DNA of 64,000 bases from Bacteroides mediterraneensis (GCF_025993685.1 NZ_DAJPEN010000001.1:248001-312000), one strand, 5' to 3'; positions 53,650 to 63,200 are shown, counted from the first letter of the stretch. Notes: generated by a model from the sequence alone, not told the origin. Numbers and translations: made by a program.

Positions 53650-54516
53650 TCAGTCCTTTGCCTGGTGTACCGTCAGCTGTGGGAACGGGAAGCCGATACC
53701 CTCCTTATTGAAGGTGTCATATACGATTTTGTTCATGTCGAAATATACGTCCCAATAGTTTTCGGTCTTGGTCCAGACGCGTACTTTGATATCCACACTG
53801 CTGGCCGACAAAGCTCCCAGCCCGATGAAAGGAGCAGGAGTAGTCAGGATGCGGGTATCTGCCGCGATGATGCGTTCCAGTACAGCTTTTACTTTCTCAA
53901 AGTCTTCTCCATATTCCACGCCGAACACCCATTCCGCACGGCGCATTTCCTGTTTGCTGTAGTTGGTGATGGCATTGCTGCTCAATGCGCCGTTGGGCAC
54001 GTAAATGATACGGTTGTCTGTCGTAGCCAGGATGGTATGGAAAATCTGGATTTCCTTGACTGTTCCGCTGGCATTCTGTCCGTCGATGTAGTCGCCCACC
54101 TTGAACGGCTTGAACACCAGGATTATCAGTCCTCCGGCAAAGTTTGACAGGTTGCCCGACAGTGCCATACCGATAGCCACACCGGCAGAGGCCAGGATGG
54201 CGGCAAAGCTCGTGGTTTCTACGCCCAGCTTACTCACGATGGCAAATGCCAGAATCAGGTTCAACAAGATGTTGAGCAGACTTTTCAGGAAGGTCTGCAC
54301 ACTGATTTCCAGTTTCCTTTTCTCCAGAATCTTGCTGACCAGCCGTCCGATTTGCTTGATGATGAACCGGCCTACAATGTAGATGATGATGGCTGCCAGA
54401 ATGTCTTTTCCCACTTCAATACCCCAGTTGAGCAGTTTGTCCAGAATTTGTTCCACATTGATTCTGGAAGCTGCCTTGCCTGCCTGTGCAGTTGCTTGTA
54501 ATAATGTAAGTAACAT
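53650..54516 (-). CDS. Small-conductance mechanosensitive channel (MscS family)
   Basis: 288 residues with three transmembrane segments (about 35-55, 75-95, 105-140). The pore helix ASAGVAIGMALSGNLSNFAGG has the Gly/Ala pattern of MscS TM3. The cytoplasmic beta domain starts at VGDYIDG and the alpha/beta domain ends near residue 280. It releases solutes on hypo-osmotic shock. It is 30 bp after yrdC and may share its transcript. Confidence 0.94.
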   Translation of the reverse strand: MLLTLLQATAQAGKAASRINVEQILDKLLNWGIEVGKDILAAIIIYIVGRFIIKQIGRLVSKILEKRKLEISVQTFLKSLLNILLNLILAFAIVSKLGVETTSFAAILASAGVAIGMALSGNLSNFAGGLIILVFKPFKVGDYIDGQNASGTVKEIQIFHTILATTDNRIIYVPNGALSSNAITNYSKQEMRRAEWVFGVEYGEDFEKVKAVLERIIAADTRILTTPAPFIGLGALSASSVDIKVRVWTKTENYWDVYFDMNKIVYDTFNKEGIGFPFPQLTVHQAKD

Positions 54517-54546
54517 GATTTGATGATTAATTAATAATACAGTTAT

Positions 54547-55158
54547 TTATTCCTTCAATATACCTTTTCCCTCTCTGACAATTTCAGGTACTTCTTCACA
54601 ACAATTTATCACGGTAGAAGGTTCAATGCCTCCTGTACCTCCGTCGATAATCAGGTCGGTCACACTGCCGAACTTTTCATCAATCAGTTCCGGGTCGGTG
54701 ATGTATTCAATGTCCTCTCCCTTTTCCAGCGGAAGGGTAGTGGTCAGAATCGGGGCATCGAGCAGGCGGCAGATTTCGCGGATGATGGGGCTGTCGGGTA
54801 CACGGATACCCACTTCTTTTCGGTTGCGGAAAATTTTGGGCAACCGGCTGTTGGCGTTCAGAATGAAGGTGAACGGACCGGGCAGGTTACGTTTCATCAG
54901 CTTGAAAGTGGCGTTGCTCACCTGTGCGTATTCGCTGATGTTGCTCAGGTCGTAGCAGATGATGGACAGGTTGTGCTTGCGCGGGTCGATATTTTTCAGC
55001 TTGCAGATACGTTCGATGGGCCGTTCTTTCAAGGCGTGACACCCGATGGCATACACCGTATCGGTGGGATAGATAAGGATGCCGCCGTCGTTCAGCAGGT
55101 CTACCACCCGCTGCAAGTCTTCCGGTCGGTTGTTCTTGGGATATAATTTCAGTATCAT
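54547..55158 (-). CDS. Sua5/YciO/YrdC family protein (threonylcarbamoyl-AMP synthase-like)
   Basis: 203 residues with the YrdC fold: GGILIYPTDTVYAIGCHA at the N terminus, KRPxxxPL-like region replaced by RKHNLSIIC, and RNLPGPFTFILNA. Family members make threonylcarbamoyl-AMP for tRNA t6A. This sequence resembles the YciO branch as much as TsaC, so TsaC function is not certain. It has its own -7 element at 55193-55200. Confidence 0.85.
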   Translation of the reverse strand: MILKLYPKNNRPEDLQRVVDLLNDGGILIYPTDTVYAIGCHALKERPIERICKLKNIDPRKHNLSIICYDLSNISEYAQVSNATFKLMKRNLPGPFTFILNANSRLPKIFRNRKEVGIRVPDSPIIREICRLLDAPILTTTLPLEKGEDIEYITDPELIDEKFGSVTDLIIDGGTGGIEPSTVINCCEEVPEIVREGKGILKE

Positions 55159-55192
55159 GGTACGGGCACGAGGATGAGACTTCGTGTAACCG

Positions 55193-55200
55193 CAAAAATA
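55193..55200 (-). promoter_or_regulatory. -7 element for yrdC-mscS
   Basis: The minus strand reads TATTTTTG 34 bases before the start codon, within the 48-bp gap after the helicase gene. Confidence 0.45.
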
Positions 55201-55206
55201 AGAAAT

Positions 55207-57207
55207 TTATTTCTTTTTCTTCCGTAGTTCTTCCGCAATTCGATAATGGATGGCTGCTTCTATTTCTTTTCCGCTTTTTTCGAGTGCCTCGGCAAAATAT
55301 TCATGGGCTCCCGCATGTTGGGGCTTCAGGCTGGTGGCCTTGTCCAGGTCGGTCAGGGCCTCTTCCGTTTTCCCCGTCAGCAGCCGGAGTTTTCCACGGT
55401 TGTACACCGCCTTGAACTCCTGGGGACGGAGTTGTACGGCCCGGTTCAGGCATTCTTCCGCTTCTTCCACCCGGTCCTCGTCGAAGAAGGTCACTCCCTT
55501 GCGTACCCAGGCATCCACGTATTCCGGATACAGCTCCAAGGCCTTGTCGTAGTTGGCCTGTGCGGCCCGTGGGTCGTGTGCTTTGGTGATGCACTCGTTG
55601 CCCATCAGGTAGTATTCGCGGGCATACTTCTGCAGGTTCTGCCGTTGCTGCTGCATTTGCTCTTTAAGCTGTCGGTTTTCTTCCTTGAGCCGGTTGATGA
55701 GGCACAGTTTCCGGCGGATAAAACGTTGGATAAGTGGTTTTTCAATGTCGTATCGGTTGTGGATGGCCTTGAAGAAGGCTTCCAGAAATTCCGCAAACTC
55801 TCCTTTGTCGAAGGCTTTCACGGCTGCCACGTACTGGATATCGGCCTGTGCCTGTTTCATGGCCCGTTCAAAGGTCTGGTTGTCGTTGAAACGCTGGGCA
55901 AAGCTGACGATTTCCGGGCGGACAAACACATCGGCCGGTGAGATGCGGCGTTTCAGCTGGATACCTTCGAGCGAAGTGCAGCGGCTCAGGGCCACGTACG
56001 CCTGTCCGCCGGCAAATACCCCTCCCGTGAAGTCGATGATGACCCGATTGAATGTGAGACCCTGGCTCTTGTGTACGGTGATGGCCCACGCCAGCCGGAT
56101 GGGATATTGGGTAAAGGTGCCCAGTTCTTCTTCCTCTATCTTCTTCTCCGTCTCGTTGTAGCGGTAGCGGATGTTGCTCCAGCTTTCCTTATGCACGTCA
56201 AACTCACTGCCGTCTTCCGTCACCACATAGATTGTGCCATCGGCCGAGAGTCCCGACACGGTGCCGATGGTACCGTTCACCCAGCGTTTTTCCTGGTCGT
56301 TTTTGATGAAAATCACCTGTGCACCCGGTTTGATGACCAGTTCCATGAGGGTGGGAAGGCTGCTTTCGGGGAACTCCCCGTGTATTTCTCCTTTCAGTGT
56401 GACCGGGTCGCCCGGCAGTTCTTCCAGCTTCTTTTCGTTGATGTAGTCCACGTTGTCCCGTCGGGTGGCCAGGGTGATGTAGAGGTCGTTCTCTTCCGGG
56501 CAGGGAGGTGCCGGGGTGTAACGGGTGTTCAGCAGTTGCAGGTCGGCAGCTCCGGCGGTGTTGGTCCGGATATGGTCGAGTACGCTGACAAACACCTTGT
56601 CGGTCTGCCGGTACACCTTGGTCAGCTCAATCGATACCAGTTCCATTTCCTGAAACACCTTGGCCGAGAAGAAATACGGGTTCGGATAGAAGCGGTTCAG
56701 AATCTCCCGTTCGTCACTTTTCACTACCGGCTCCAGCTGGAACACGTCGCCCACCAGCAACAGCTGTTTCCCGCCGAAGGGCTCACGCAGGTTGTGCGAG
56801 TAGGTGCGCAGCACCTTGTCAATAAAGTCGATGATGTCGGCCCGTACCATGGAAATCTCGTCGATGATGATGAGTTCAATGTTTTGAATCAGTTTCCGGT
56901 GGTCGGCCGAATATTTCAGGAAATCTTTCAGCTTCCGTCCCTGAAACTTCGGGTCGTCTGGCAGAAGCGGATGAAACGGGAGCTTGAAAAAGCTGTGCAG
57001 GGTGCTTCCGCCCGCATTGATGGCCGCAATACCCGTAGGAGCCAGTACCACATATTTCTTTTTGGTATGCTGGCAGACGTATTTCAGGAAAGTGGACTTA
57101 CCCGTTCCCGCTTTTCCGGTCAGGAAGACCGACTGGCGGGTGTATTGGATGAGCTTCAGGGCGTTCTGAAATTCGGGGTTGTCGGTATCTATCAGGGTTG
57201 GAGTCAT
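55207..57207 (-). CDS. PIF1-type (SF1B) helicase fused to TPR repeats
   Basis: 666 residues. The N-terminal helicase has Walker A GKAGTGKST (31-39), APTGIAAINAGGSTLHSFF (motif Ia region), DEISM (about 117-121), GDVFQLEPV (motif III), VYRQ (IV) and the C-terminal TVHKSQGLTF and YVALSRC motifs (about 385-425), characteristic of the PIF1/RecD group. A helical linker leads to about three TPR repeats (about 545-655: YDKALELYPEYVDAW, LNRAVQLRPQEFKAVYNRG, LDKATSLKPQHAGAHEYFA). The helicase presumably unwinds DNA 5'-3'; the TPRs suggest a protein partner. Confidence 0.92.
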   Translation of the reverse strand: MTPTLIDTDNPEFQNALKLIQYTRQSVFLTGKAGTGKSTFLKYVCQHTKKKYVVLAPTGIAAINAGGSTLHSFFKLPFHPLLPDDPKFQGRKLKDFLKYSADHRKLIQNIELIIIDEISMVRADIIDFIDKVLRTYSHNLREPFGGKQLLLVGDVFQLEPVVKSDEREILNRFYPNPYFFSAKVFQEMELVSIELTKVYRQTDKVFVSVLDHIRTNTAGAADLQLLNTRYTPAPPCPEENDLYITLATRRDNVDYINEKKLEELPGDPVTLKGEIHGEFPESSLPTLMELVIKPGAQVIFIKNDQEKRWVNGTIGTVSGLSADGTIYVVTEDGSEFDVHKESWSNIRYRYNETEKKIEEEELGTFTQYPIRLAWAITVHKSQGLTFNRVIIDFTGGVFAGGQAYVALSRCTSLEGIQLKRRISPADVFVRPEIVSFAQRFNDNQTFERAMKQAQADIQYVAAVKAFDKGEFAEFLEAFFKAIHNRYDIEKPLIQRFIRRKLCLINRLKEENRQLKEQMQQQRQNLQKYAREYYLMGNECITKAHDPRAAQANYDKALELYPEYVDAWVRKGVTFFDEDRVEEAEECLNRAVQLRPQEFKAVYNRGKLRLLTGKTEEALTDLDKATSLKPQHAGAHEYFAEALEKSGKEIEAAIHYRIAEELRKKKK

Positions 57208-57226
57208 GGGTTGTGGTTTTTAGAAG

Positions 57227-57234
57227 CAAAGATA
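57227..57234 (-). promoter_or_regulatory. -7 element for the helicase-TPR gene
   Basis: The minus strand reads TATCTTTG 20 bases before the start codon, downstream of the small gene's terminator. Confidence 0.5.
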
Positions 57235-57252
57235 CAGACAAAAAGGCAATAA

Positions 57253-57282
57253 AAAAAGCGCTTGGAAACCCAACCGCTTTTT
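57253..57282 (-). terminator. Terminator of the 30-codon gene
   Basis: AAAAAGCGCTTGG (57253-57265) pairs with CCAACCGCTTTTT (57270-57282), with one mismatch and a 4-nt loop. On the minus strand the U-run follows. It isolates the small gene from the helicase gene. Confidence 0.82.
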
Positions 57283-57360
57283 CGTCAGAATATTTACGAG
57301 AAGCCTTTCGGCATTTATCAGATTCATTCTTCAAATGCTGAACTTGTCAGCGCCGCCTGT

Positions 57361-57453
57361 TTATTTGCGTCTGTCGTCACTCAGCATTACATAGCCCCAG
57401 ATCATTGGATCTGCATTGGCAATCTTGTGGAAAATGTTTTTTACCTTTTTCAT
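57361..57453 (-). CDS. Small basic protein of 30 residues, unknown function
   Basis: ATG at 57453, stop TAA at 57363-57361. The product starts MKKVKNIFHKIANADP and ends in YVMLSDDRRK: basic at the N terminus, with a short central aromatic/hydrophobic patch (MIWGYVML) and a charged C terminus. The gene has its own -7 element about 150 bases upstream (57602-57609) and its own terminator 79 bases downstream, and nothing else on that strand fills the unit. The start is preceded by AAAGAAAGGGTAACAATT, a weak purine-rich site. I do not recognise the family. It could be an amphipathic membrane or ribosome-associated peptide. Translation is not proven. Confidence 0.65.
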   Translation of the reverse strand: MKKVKNIFHKIANADPMIWGYVMLSDDRRK

Positions 57454-57486
57454 AATTGTTACCCTTTCTTTTTTTAGTTAGTTTAA

Positions 57487-57552
57487 TTAAATCTTCTGGC
57501 GGGCTTCCCAGCTGGCCTTGTTGTACTTGTTACCTAATTTATAATTACCTAT
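57487..57552 (-). other. Possible leader reading frame without ATG in the small transcript
   Basis: In the leader of the 30-codon gene, a frame reads GNYKLGNKYNKASWEARQKI to a TAA at 57489-57487. Its composition looks protein-like, but the codon in the start position (57552-57550) is ATA, with no ATG, GTG or TTG in frame after the preceding stop. It may be a non-canonical start, a decayed gene or chance. Confidence 0.25.
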
Positions 57553-57601
57553 GAAAACTTTTTGTGGGCCTCTTTCTTATTGCCCTTTTCTTTTTACACC
57601 A

Positions 57602-57609
57602 CAAAGATA
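57602..57609 (-). promoter_or_regulatory. -7 element of the small transcription unit
   Basis: The minus strand reads TATCTTTG. A TTTC at -33 is only a partial match. The unit would be about 350 nt long to the terminator at 57253. Confidence 0.55.
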
Positions 57610-57744
57610 GGGCTTTCTTTTTTACGAAATATGTTTTATAGCATATTTTTCAAGTAAAGGCCCGATTTGTTGATGTAAATCAAATCCGAGGGTGGAATTA
57701 GTGCTTTTCGGTTACATTCTTCTCCTTCTCTCCCGAAAAACTTG

Positions 57745-57752
57745 TAACTTTG
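57745..57752 (+). promoter_or_regulatory. -7 element for the MATE gene
   Basis: TAACTTTG stands 20 bp before the ATG at 57773 and rules out the longer frame that starts at 57692. Confidence 0.5.
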
Positions 57753-57772
57753 CTTCCGTTTTTGGAAGATTT

Positions 57773-59152
57773 ATGACAGTAAGAATCAACAATCAATACG
57801 AAGAGCGCCTGGGAACAGAACGGATGCTTCCCCTCATTTTCAAGATGGCGTTGCCGGCAGTGGCCGCACAGTTTGTCAATCTCCTATATAATATAGTAGA
57901 CCGCATTTATATCGGACACATTCCCGAAATCGGGACGAATGCGCTGGCGGGAGTGGGAGTGACCACCTCCCTGGTCATTCTGATTTCCTCTTTTTCGGCC
58001 ATTGTGGGGGCCGGAGGTGCCCCGCTGGCTGCCATGGCGTTGGGACAGGGCGACCGGGTGCGTGCGGGAAAGATTCTGGGCAATGGTTTCATGCTGCTGA
58101 TACTGTTTACCGTCCTCACTTCGCTGGTGTCTTATCTGTGCATGGAGCCCATCTTGAAGTTTGCAGGGGCTTCTGCCGTTACGCTCCCTTATGCCGAAGA
58201 TTATCTTTCGGTGTATTTGCTGGGTACGCTGTTCGTGGAAGTTTCTACCGGACTCAATACCTTCATCAATTCACAGGGACGTCCCAGCATCGCCATGTAT
58301 TCTGTGCTGATTGGAGCTTTGCTGAATATCGTGCTCGACCCGATTTTCATCTTCTGGTTCGACATGGGCGTGAAGGGAGCGGCACTGGCCACCATCCTCT
58401 CACAGGCCTGCAGTGCTTGCTGGGTACTGGGTTTCCTGTGTTCCGACCGGGCTTCCCTGCGTTTGGAAAAACGCTACTTGAAGTTCGACCGCCGCATTGT
58501 GGGTGGTATGCTGGCTTTGGGCGTGTCTCCTTTCATCATGGCCAGCACGGAAAGTCTGGTAGGCTTCGTGCTGAACGGCAGTCTGGAGAAATTTGGCGAT
58601 ATCTATGTGGGCGCTTTGGCCATTCTGCAAAGTGCCATGCAACTGGTCAGCGTGCCGCTCACCGGCTTTGCCCAAGGTTTTGTGCCGGTGGCCAGTTACA
58701 ACTACGGGCATGGCGACCGGCAGCGGGTGAAAGACTGTTTCCGGATTGTGCTGACGGTGATGTTCTCCTTCAATTTCGTCCTGATGCTGCTGATGATTTG
58801 TTTCCCGTCCGTAGTGGCTTCTGCTTTTACGAGCGACCGCGAACTGATTGCCACCGTGGAGCATGTGTTGCCGATTTTCCTCGCCGGAATGACTATCTTC
58901 GGCCTGCAGCGTGCCTGTCAGAACATGTTTGTCGCCCTTGGCCAAGCCCGGATTTCCATTTTTATCGCCTTGCTCCGTAAGGTCATTCTGCTGGTACCTC
59001 TTGCCTTGGTGCTGCCCCGTTTCTTCGATGTGGAAGGCGTGTTTCTGGCTGAGGCTGTTTCAGATGCCACAGCCGCCATCTGCTGCACCCTGCTCTTCTT
59101 CTGGCAGTTCCCGAAGATACTCCGCAAGGCTCCGATTCCCTTGAAAAAATAG
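57773..59152 (+). CDS. MATE-family multidrug/sodium antiporter
   Basis: 459 residues with twelve predicted membrane segments in two six-helix halves. The first helix region holds LPAVAAQFVNLLYNIVDRIYIG, and the loop PEIGTNALAGVGVTTSLV is typical of the MATE group. Substrates are unknown; family members export cationic drugs or metabolites against Na+ or H+. I use the ATG at 57773. No terminator is obvious; the phased palindrome array lies 70 bp downstream. Confidence 0.93.
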   Translation: MTVRINNQYEERLGTERMLPLIFKMALPAVAAQFVNLLYNIVDRIYIGHIPEIGTNALAGVGVTTSLVILISSFSAIVGAGGAPLAAMALGQGDRVRAGKILGNGFMLLILFTVLTSLVSYLCMEPILKFAGASAVTLPYAEDYLSVYLLGTLFVEVSTGLNTFINSQGRPSIAMYSVLIGALLNIVLDPIFIFWFDMGVKGAALATILSQACSACWVLGFLCSDRASLRLEKRYLKFDRRIVGGMLALGVSPFIMASTESLVGFVLNGSLEKFGDIYVGALAILQSAMQLVSVPLTGFAQGFVPVASYNYGHGDRQRVKDCFRIVLTVMFSFNFVLMLLMICFPSVVASAFTSDRELIATVEHVLPIFLAGMTIFGLQRACQNMFVALGQARISIFIALLRKVILLVPLALVLPRFFDVEGVFLAEAVSDATAAICCTLLFFWQFPKILRKAPIPLKK

Positions 59153-59219
59153 ATTTTGTGGAATGATAGGGTAAATTCATTGAAACACAAGTAGATAAAT
59201 GGTGAAATATATAGGTGTA

Positions 59220-59314
59220 TTCTCTGTCCCACAGTGTGGGATACAAAAACCACAGTGTGGGATACATATTTCACACTGTGAAACACAAATCCCGCACTGT
59301 GAAACAGAGAATAT
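59220..59314. repeat. Phased palindrome array, copy 2
   Basis: Cores CACAGTGTG at 59230 and 59251, CACACTGTG at 59272 and CGCACTGTG at 59293 keep the exact 21-bp period of copy 1. Spacers one and two are identical to those of copy 1; spacer three differs. The ends TATTCTCTGTCC and AACAGAGAATA are again inverted. The centre base of the first three cores is the opposite of that in copy 1. Lies 70 bp after the MATE gene. Confidence 0.88.
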
Positions 59315-59418
59315 AAAGGGGCATTTACAGTTATTCTTGCGGGTGTTTGATTTGATAAATGGGATTGTGGAAAAATAATCGGATGAAATGAGGAAAATGT
59401 GAAGTTGGATAATTATAA

Positions 59419-59622
59419 ATGCGTACCATACTCATACAGAATATGAATCATCCAATTTTGTCCTCTGCTTTTACCCTCATCGCGGTCATCAACCACGGGT
59501 ATTGGGCTATTGACTTTTTCTTTATACTTTCGGACTTTGTCATCGGCTATGCTTACGACGACCGATGGAAGAAGAATCTGATTTTGAAGGGTTTCTCAAA
59601 TGTTAGATTGATTAGAGTATAG
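59419..59622 (+). pseudogene. Remnant of an acyltransferase-3 family gene
   Basis: A 67-codon frame. Its central part, NHGYWAIDFFFILSDFVIGY followed by AYDDRW, resembles the first membrane helices of OafA-type acyltransferases, where the consensus is close to HGYLAVDFFFVLSGFVIGYAY. The sequence ends at NVRLIRV, where intact proteins continue with RRLIRLHP and some 300 more residues. Both ends are therefore missing, and no continuation is visible in other frames. Similarity is judged by eye. Confidence 0.6.
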
Positions 59623-60077
59623 GGTTGATTTCATGTTGTGAGATTAATCGTGTGTGTTGTTTTTTGTATGAGTAATGGTCTTCATGCAGTTAGAAGCCTG
59701 CAAGCTTGTGGGGTATTTTCGTGCACTACTTCTTTTTAATGTCAACAAATGTTGTTCAAAGGTATATCTGAATTTATTCTTACATGTCTATTAATTTTAC
59801 GGTGGGACGGCATTATCGTTGTGGATTTTTAAATTGGCTATGAGGTTTGAAAGAATTTACGTCAAATGAGTGTTGTATGTAACAAGGGGAAATTAATTCT
59901 TGTGTATACTCTTTTTTTGTAGTGAAAATTGAAAATAAAAAAAATAACTATATAACCTGCTGCAAAAGAATAATTTGCATTATGGAAAGCTAAAAATTAA
60001 ATTAGTGTATATTGACGGATTTTGTATTGATATAATTACCAAAAATGGTTTTTATAAATAAATATATATTTATGAAT

Positions 60078-60107
60078 TTTGATATTGAAAAAATATATGT
60101 ATATTTG
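60078..60107 (+). promoter_or_regulatory. PUL2 promoter
   Basis: TTTG at 60078-60081, an 18-bp spacer and TATATTTG at 60100-60107. Transcription would start near 60114, giving a leader of about 145 nt before susC, with a short palindrome ATAGCTAT flanked by TTAAG/CTTAA at about 60128-60150. Confidence 0.55.
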
Positions 60108-60258
60108 CAAACAATAGAACTATCATGTTAAGATAGCTATACCTTAAATATCACTAATATTATAAAAAGATACATGAAATAGATAGAAAAGCACAAATAA
60201 TAGGCTAAATAGTCGTGGAGCCTAAGTTTTATAAATTACCACTTTAAGTATAATACTT

Positions 60259-63200
60259 ATGATAAAAAACTTCAAAACAGTCAGTATGATGCTGTTACTC
60301 GGTTCTATGAGTACAGGATTGACGCATGCTGCATTCGAGACGAGTGTGGCAGGAACAAATGTTGTTCAGCAAAATAATGTATGTAAAGGTATTGTGAAGG
60401 ATGCAAACGGTGAAACCGTCATTGGTGCATCTGTAGTTGTCAAAGGAACAACTAATGGTACAATTACCGGATTAGATGGAGATTTTGAACTTTCTAATGT
60501 AAAAAAAGGTGCAACGATTCAGATTTCTTTTGTTGGGTATCAGACCAAGGAAATAGTTTGGAATGGAAGTTCCCTAACTGTGGAACTTAAAGATGACTCG
60601 CAAGTTCTTGATGAAGTAGTTGTTGTAGGCTTTGGTACTCAGAAGAAGGTAAATCTTACTGGTTCGGTATCTACGGTTGGGGCAGAGGAATTATCATCAA
60701 GACCTGTTTCTAATGTCAGTCAGGCATTGCAAGGACTTGTTCCAGGTATGAACTTCGGATATTCTTCAGATGGTAATGGTGGCCAGTTGGGACAGGAAAT
60801 GACAGTAAACATTCGAGGCGCGGGTACAATCGGCAGCGGTTCAAATTCTTCTCCGTTGATTCTTATTGATGGAATGGAAGGTAATATGAACATGTTGAAT
60901 CCTCAGGATATCGAAAGTATTTCTGTTTTGAAGGATGCCGCTGCTTCTTCTATTTACGGTTCTCGTGCTCCTTTTGGTGTGGTTTTGATTACGACAAAGA
61001 AAGGTAAAGCCGGAAAAATGAACATCAATTACAATAATAACTTCCGTTGGTCTCAGGCTATTAACATGCCGAAGGTTGCCGATTCTTATACGTATGCTTC
61101 TTATTTTAACAGAATGTTGACTAATGATGGTAGTACCGCATACTTTGATGAAACGCGTATGCAGCGTATTCGCGACTATCTGGATGGCACATTAACTCAA
61201 ACGACTTTCCCGAGCAAAGATAACGGAAATAGATGGGACTGGATTGGTAATACCAATACAGACTGGTATGATGTAGTCTTTGGAGGAACGGCATTTTCAC
61301 AGGAACATTCTATCAGTGCCAATGGAGGTACGGAGAAAATCCAATACTATTTCTCTGCAAACTATATGAATCAGGAAGGTATGTTAAGGGTGAAAAGAGA
61401 CGACTTAAAGCGTTATACCGTAACGGGTAAAATTACGGCTCAGCTTTTCCCGTGGCTTAACATGACCTATAATACTAAATATATGCGTAGAGACCTGACT
61501 CAGCCAACGGCCGCTAATGATTACACGATGTATCATAATATAGCCAAGAGATGGCCGATGGAACCCGTATATGATCCTAATGGTCACTATATGTCTGGTA
61601 CATTGATAAATAATGTGTTATACGGAGGTGATGTGGATACACAGACTGATTGGTTGTACCAGCAGTTCCAGATTGTGGCTGAACCGATTAAGAACTGGAA
61701 GATTTTTGCAGAAATCAATTATAAGACTATCGATGAATTTGCACATACTTCTACCTTGAAGGTTCCGCAGTGGCAGGTCGATAATACATCTTATTATATT
61801 GATGGATGGACAACTAATAAAGTAACGGAACGCACGGAAAGAACAAATTATTTTAATACTAACATCTATTCTGATTATGCACATACATTTAATGATGCCC
61901 ATAATTTGAAGGTAATGGTTGGTTTCCAGGCTGAATCCAATAAATGGCGTCAGTTGCAGGCAACTGCACAAGACTTGATTTCAGAGGAAGTGCCAAATAT
62001 TAATGCAGCCACCGGAAAGCAGACGATTGATAAGTCTCAATTAACTCAGTGGGCCACAGCCGGTTTCTTTGGGCGAATAAACTATGACTATAAAGAAAGA
62101 TATTTGTTTGAAGTAAATATGCGTTACGATGGAACTTCTCGTTTCGCAAGAGACCAGAGATGGAATGTGTTTCCTTCATTCTCTGCAGGTTGGAATATAG
62201 CACGTGAAGAGTTCATGCAAGATTATAGCCATATTGTAAACAATCTGAAGATTCGTGGATCTTGGGGTGAATTGGGAAACCAAAATACCACTAACTTGTA
62301 TCCGTATATTCAGCTGATGAAATTTGTGGCTGCCGATCCAGATTCAAACTGGCTTATTAATGGTGAAAGACCGAATACGGCCAATGCACCTAACCTGATT
62401 TCGGCTTTGTTGGGATGGGAAACCATGCGTTCTTGGAATATTGGATTCGATTTGGGTATGTTCAATAATCGGTTGACGATGAGTTTTGACTTCTTTAACC
62501 GTAAAACACTGGATATGGTGGGGCCTGCTCCGGAACTTCCGGTTATTTTGGGAGCTGATGTACCGCAAATGAACAATGCGGATATGCAGTCTGTAGGTTT
62601 TGAACTCGATTTGGGCTGGCAGGACCGTATCCGTGACTTCAGTTATAATGTACATTTCCTGTTGTCTGACGACCGCCAGAAGATTCTTAAGTATCCGAAT
62701 CCAACTGGCAACCTGTCTACATGGAACGCAGGTCATTATATGGGAGAAATTTGGGGACTTGAAACCATCGGTATAGCAAAAAGCCAGGAGGAAATGGATA
62801 CTCATCTTGCTTCATTGCCTAATGGAGGCCAGGATGCGATTGGTACGAAATGGGGTGCAGGTGATATCATGTACCGGGATATTAATGGAGATGGCCGTAT
62901 TACGGAAGGTTCTACGTTATCCGATCCGGGAGATAGAAGAATTATTGGAAATAACTCACCGCGATTCAGATTTGGATTGGACTTGGGTGCTCAGTGGAAA
63001 GGTTTCGATTTGCGTATCTTCTTCCAAGGTGTTATGAAACGTGATGCTTGGCTAGGTGACAACATGTTCTGGGGAGCTAATGGTGGTATGTGGCAGGCTA
63101 CTTGCTTTACTTCACATTTGGATTATTTTAGACCGGAAGGTGACCCTGAAGGTGCAAATTTGGATGCTTATTTCCCGAGACCGTTGGCAAACAACTATGG

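Larger units (their letters stand above)
59153..60258. other. 1.1-kb low-density region between the MATE gene and PUL2
   Basis: AT-rich and mostly without intact genes. It holds the second phased palindrome array (59220-59314), an acyltransferase remnant (59419-59622), a 23-codon frame of doubtful value (59668-59739), and the PUL2 promoter with a long leader (60078-60258). Between about 59740 and 60070 I see nothing functional. Confidence 0.65.

Noticed and set aside
56071..57252. Plus-strand frame of 393 codons opposite the helicase gene
   Set aside because: Antisense shadow of a helicase with complete motifs.
57262..57477. Plus-strand frame of 71 codons
   Set aside because: It overlaps the 30-codon minus-strand gene and its terminator, with no promoter of its own.
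59668..59739. 23-codon frame starting ATG (MSNGLHAVRSLQACGVF...)
   Set aside because: Too short to judge, no promoter or terminator of its own, and in a decayed region. A search for conserved copies would decide.
60038..60049. ACCA-AAAA-TGGT palindrome as an operator of PUL2
   Set aside because: Only 4-bp arms in very AT-rich sequence, so expected by chance.
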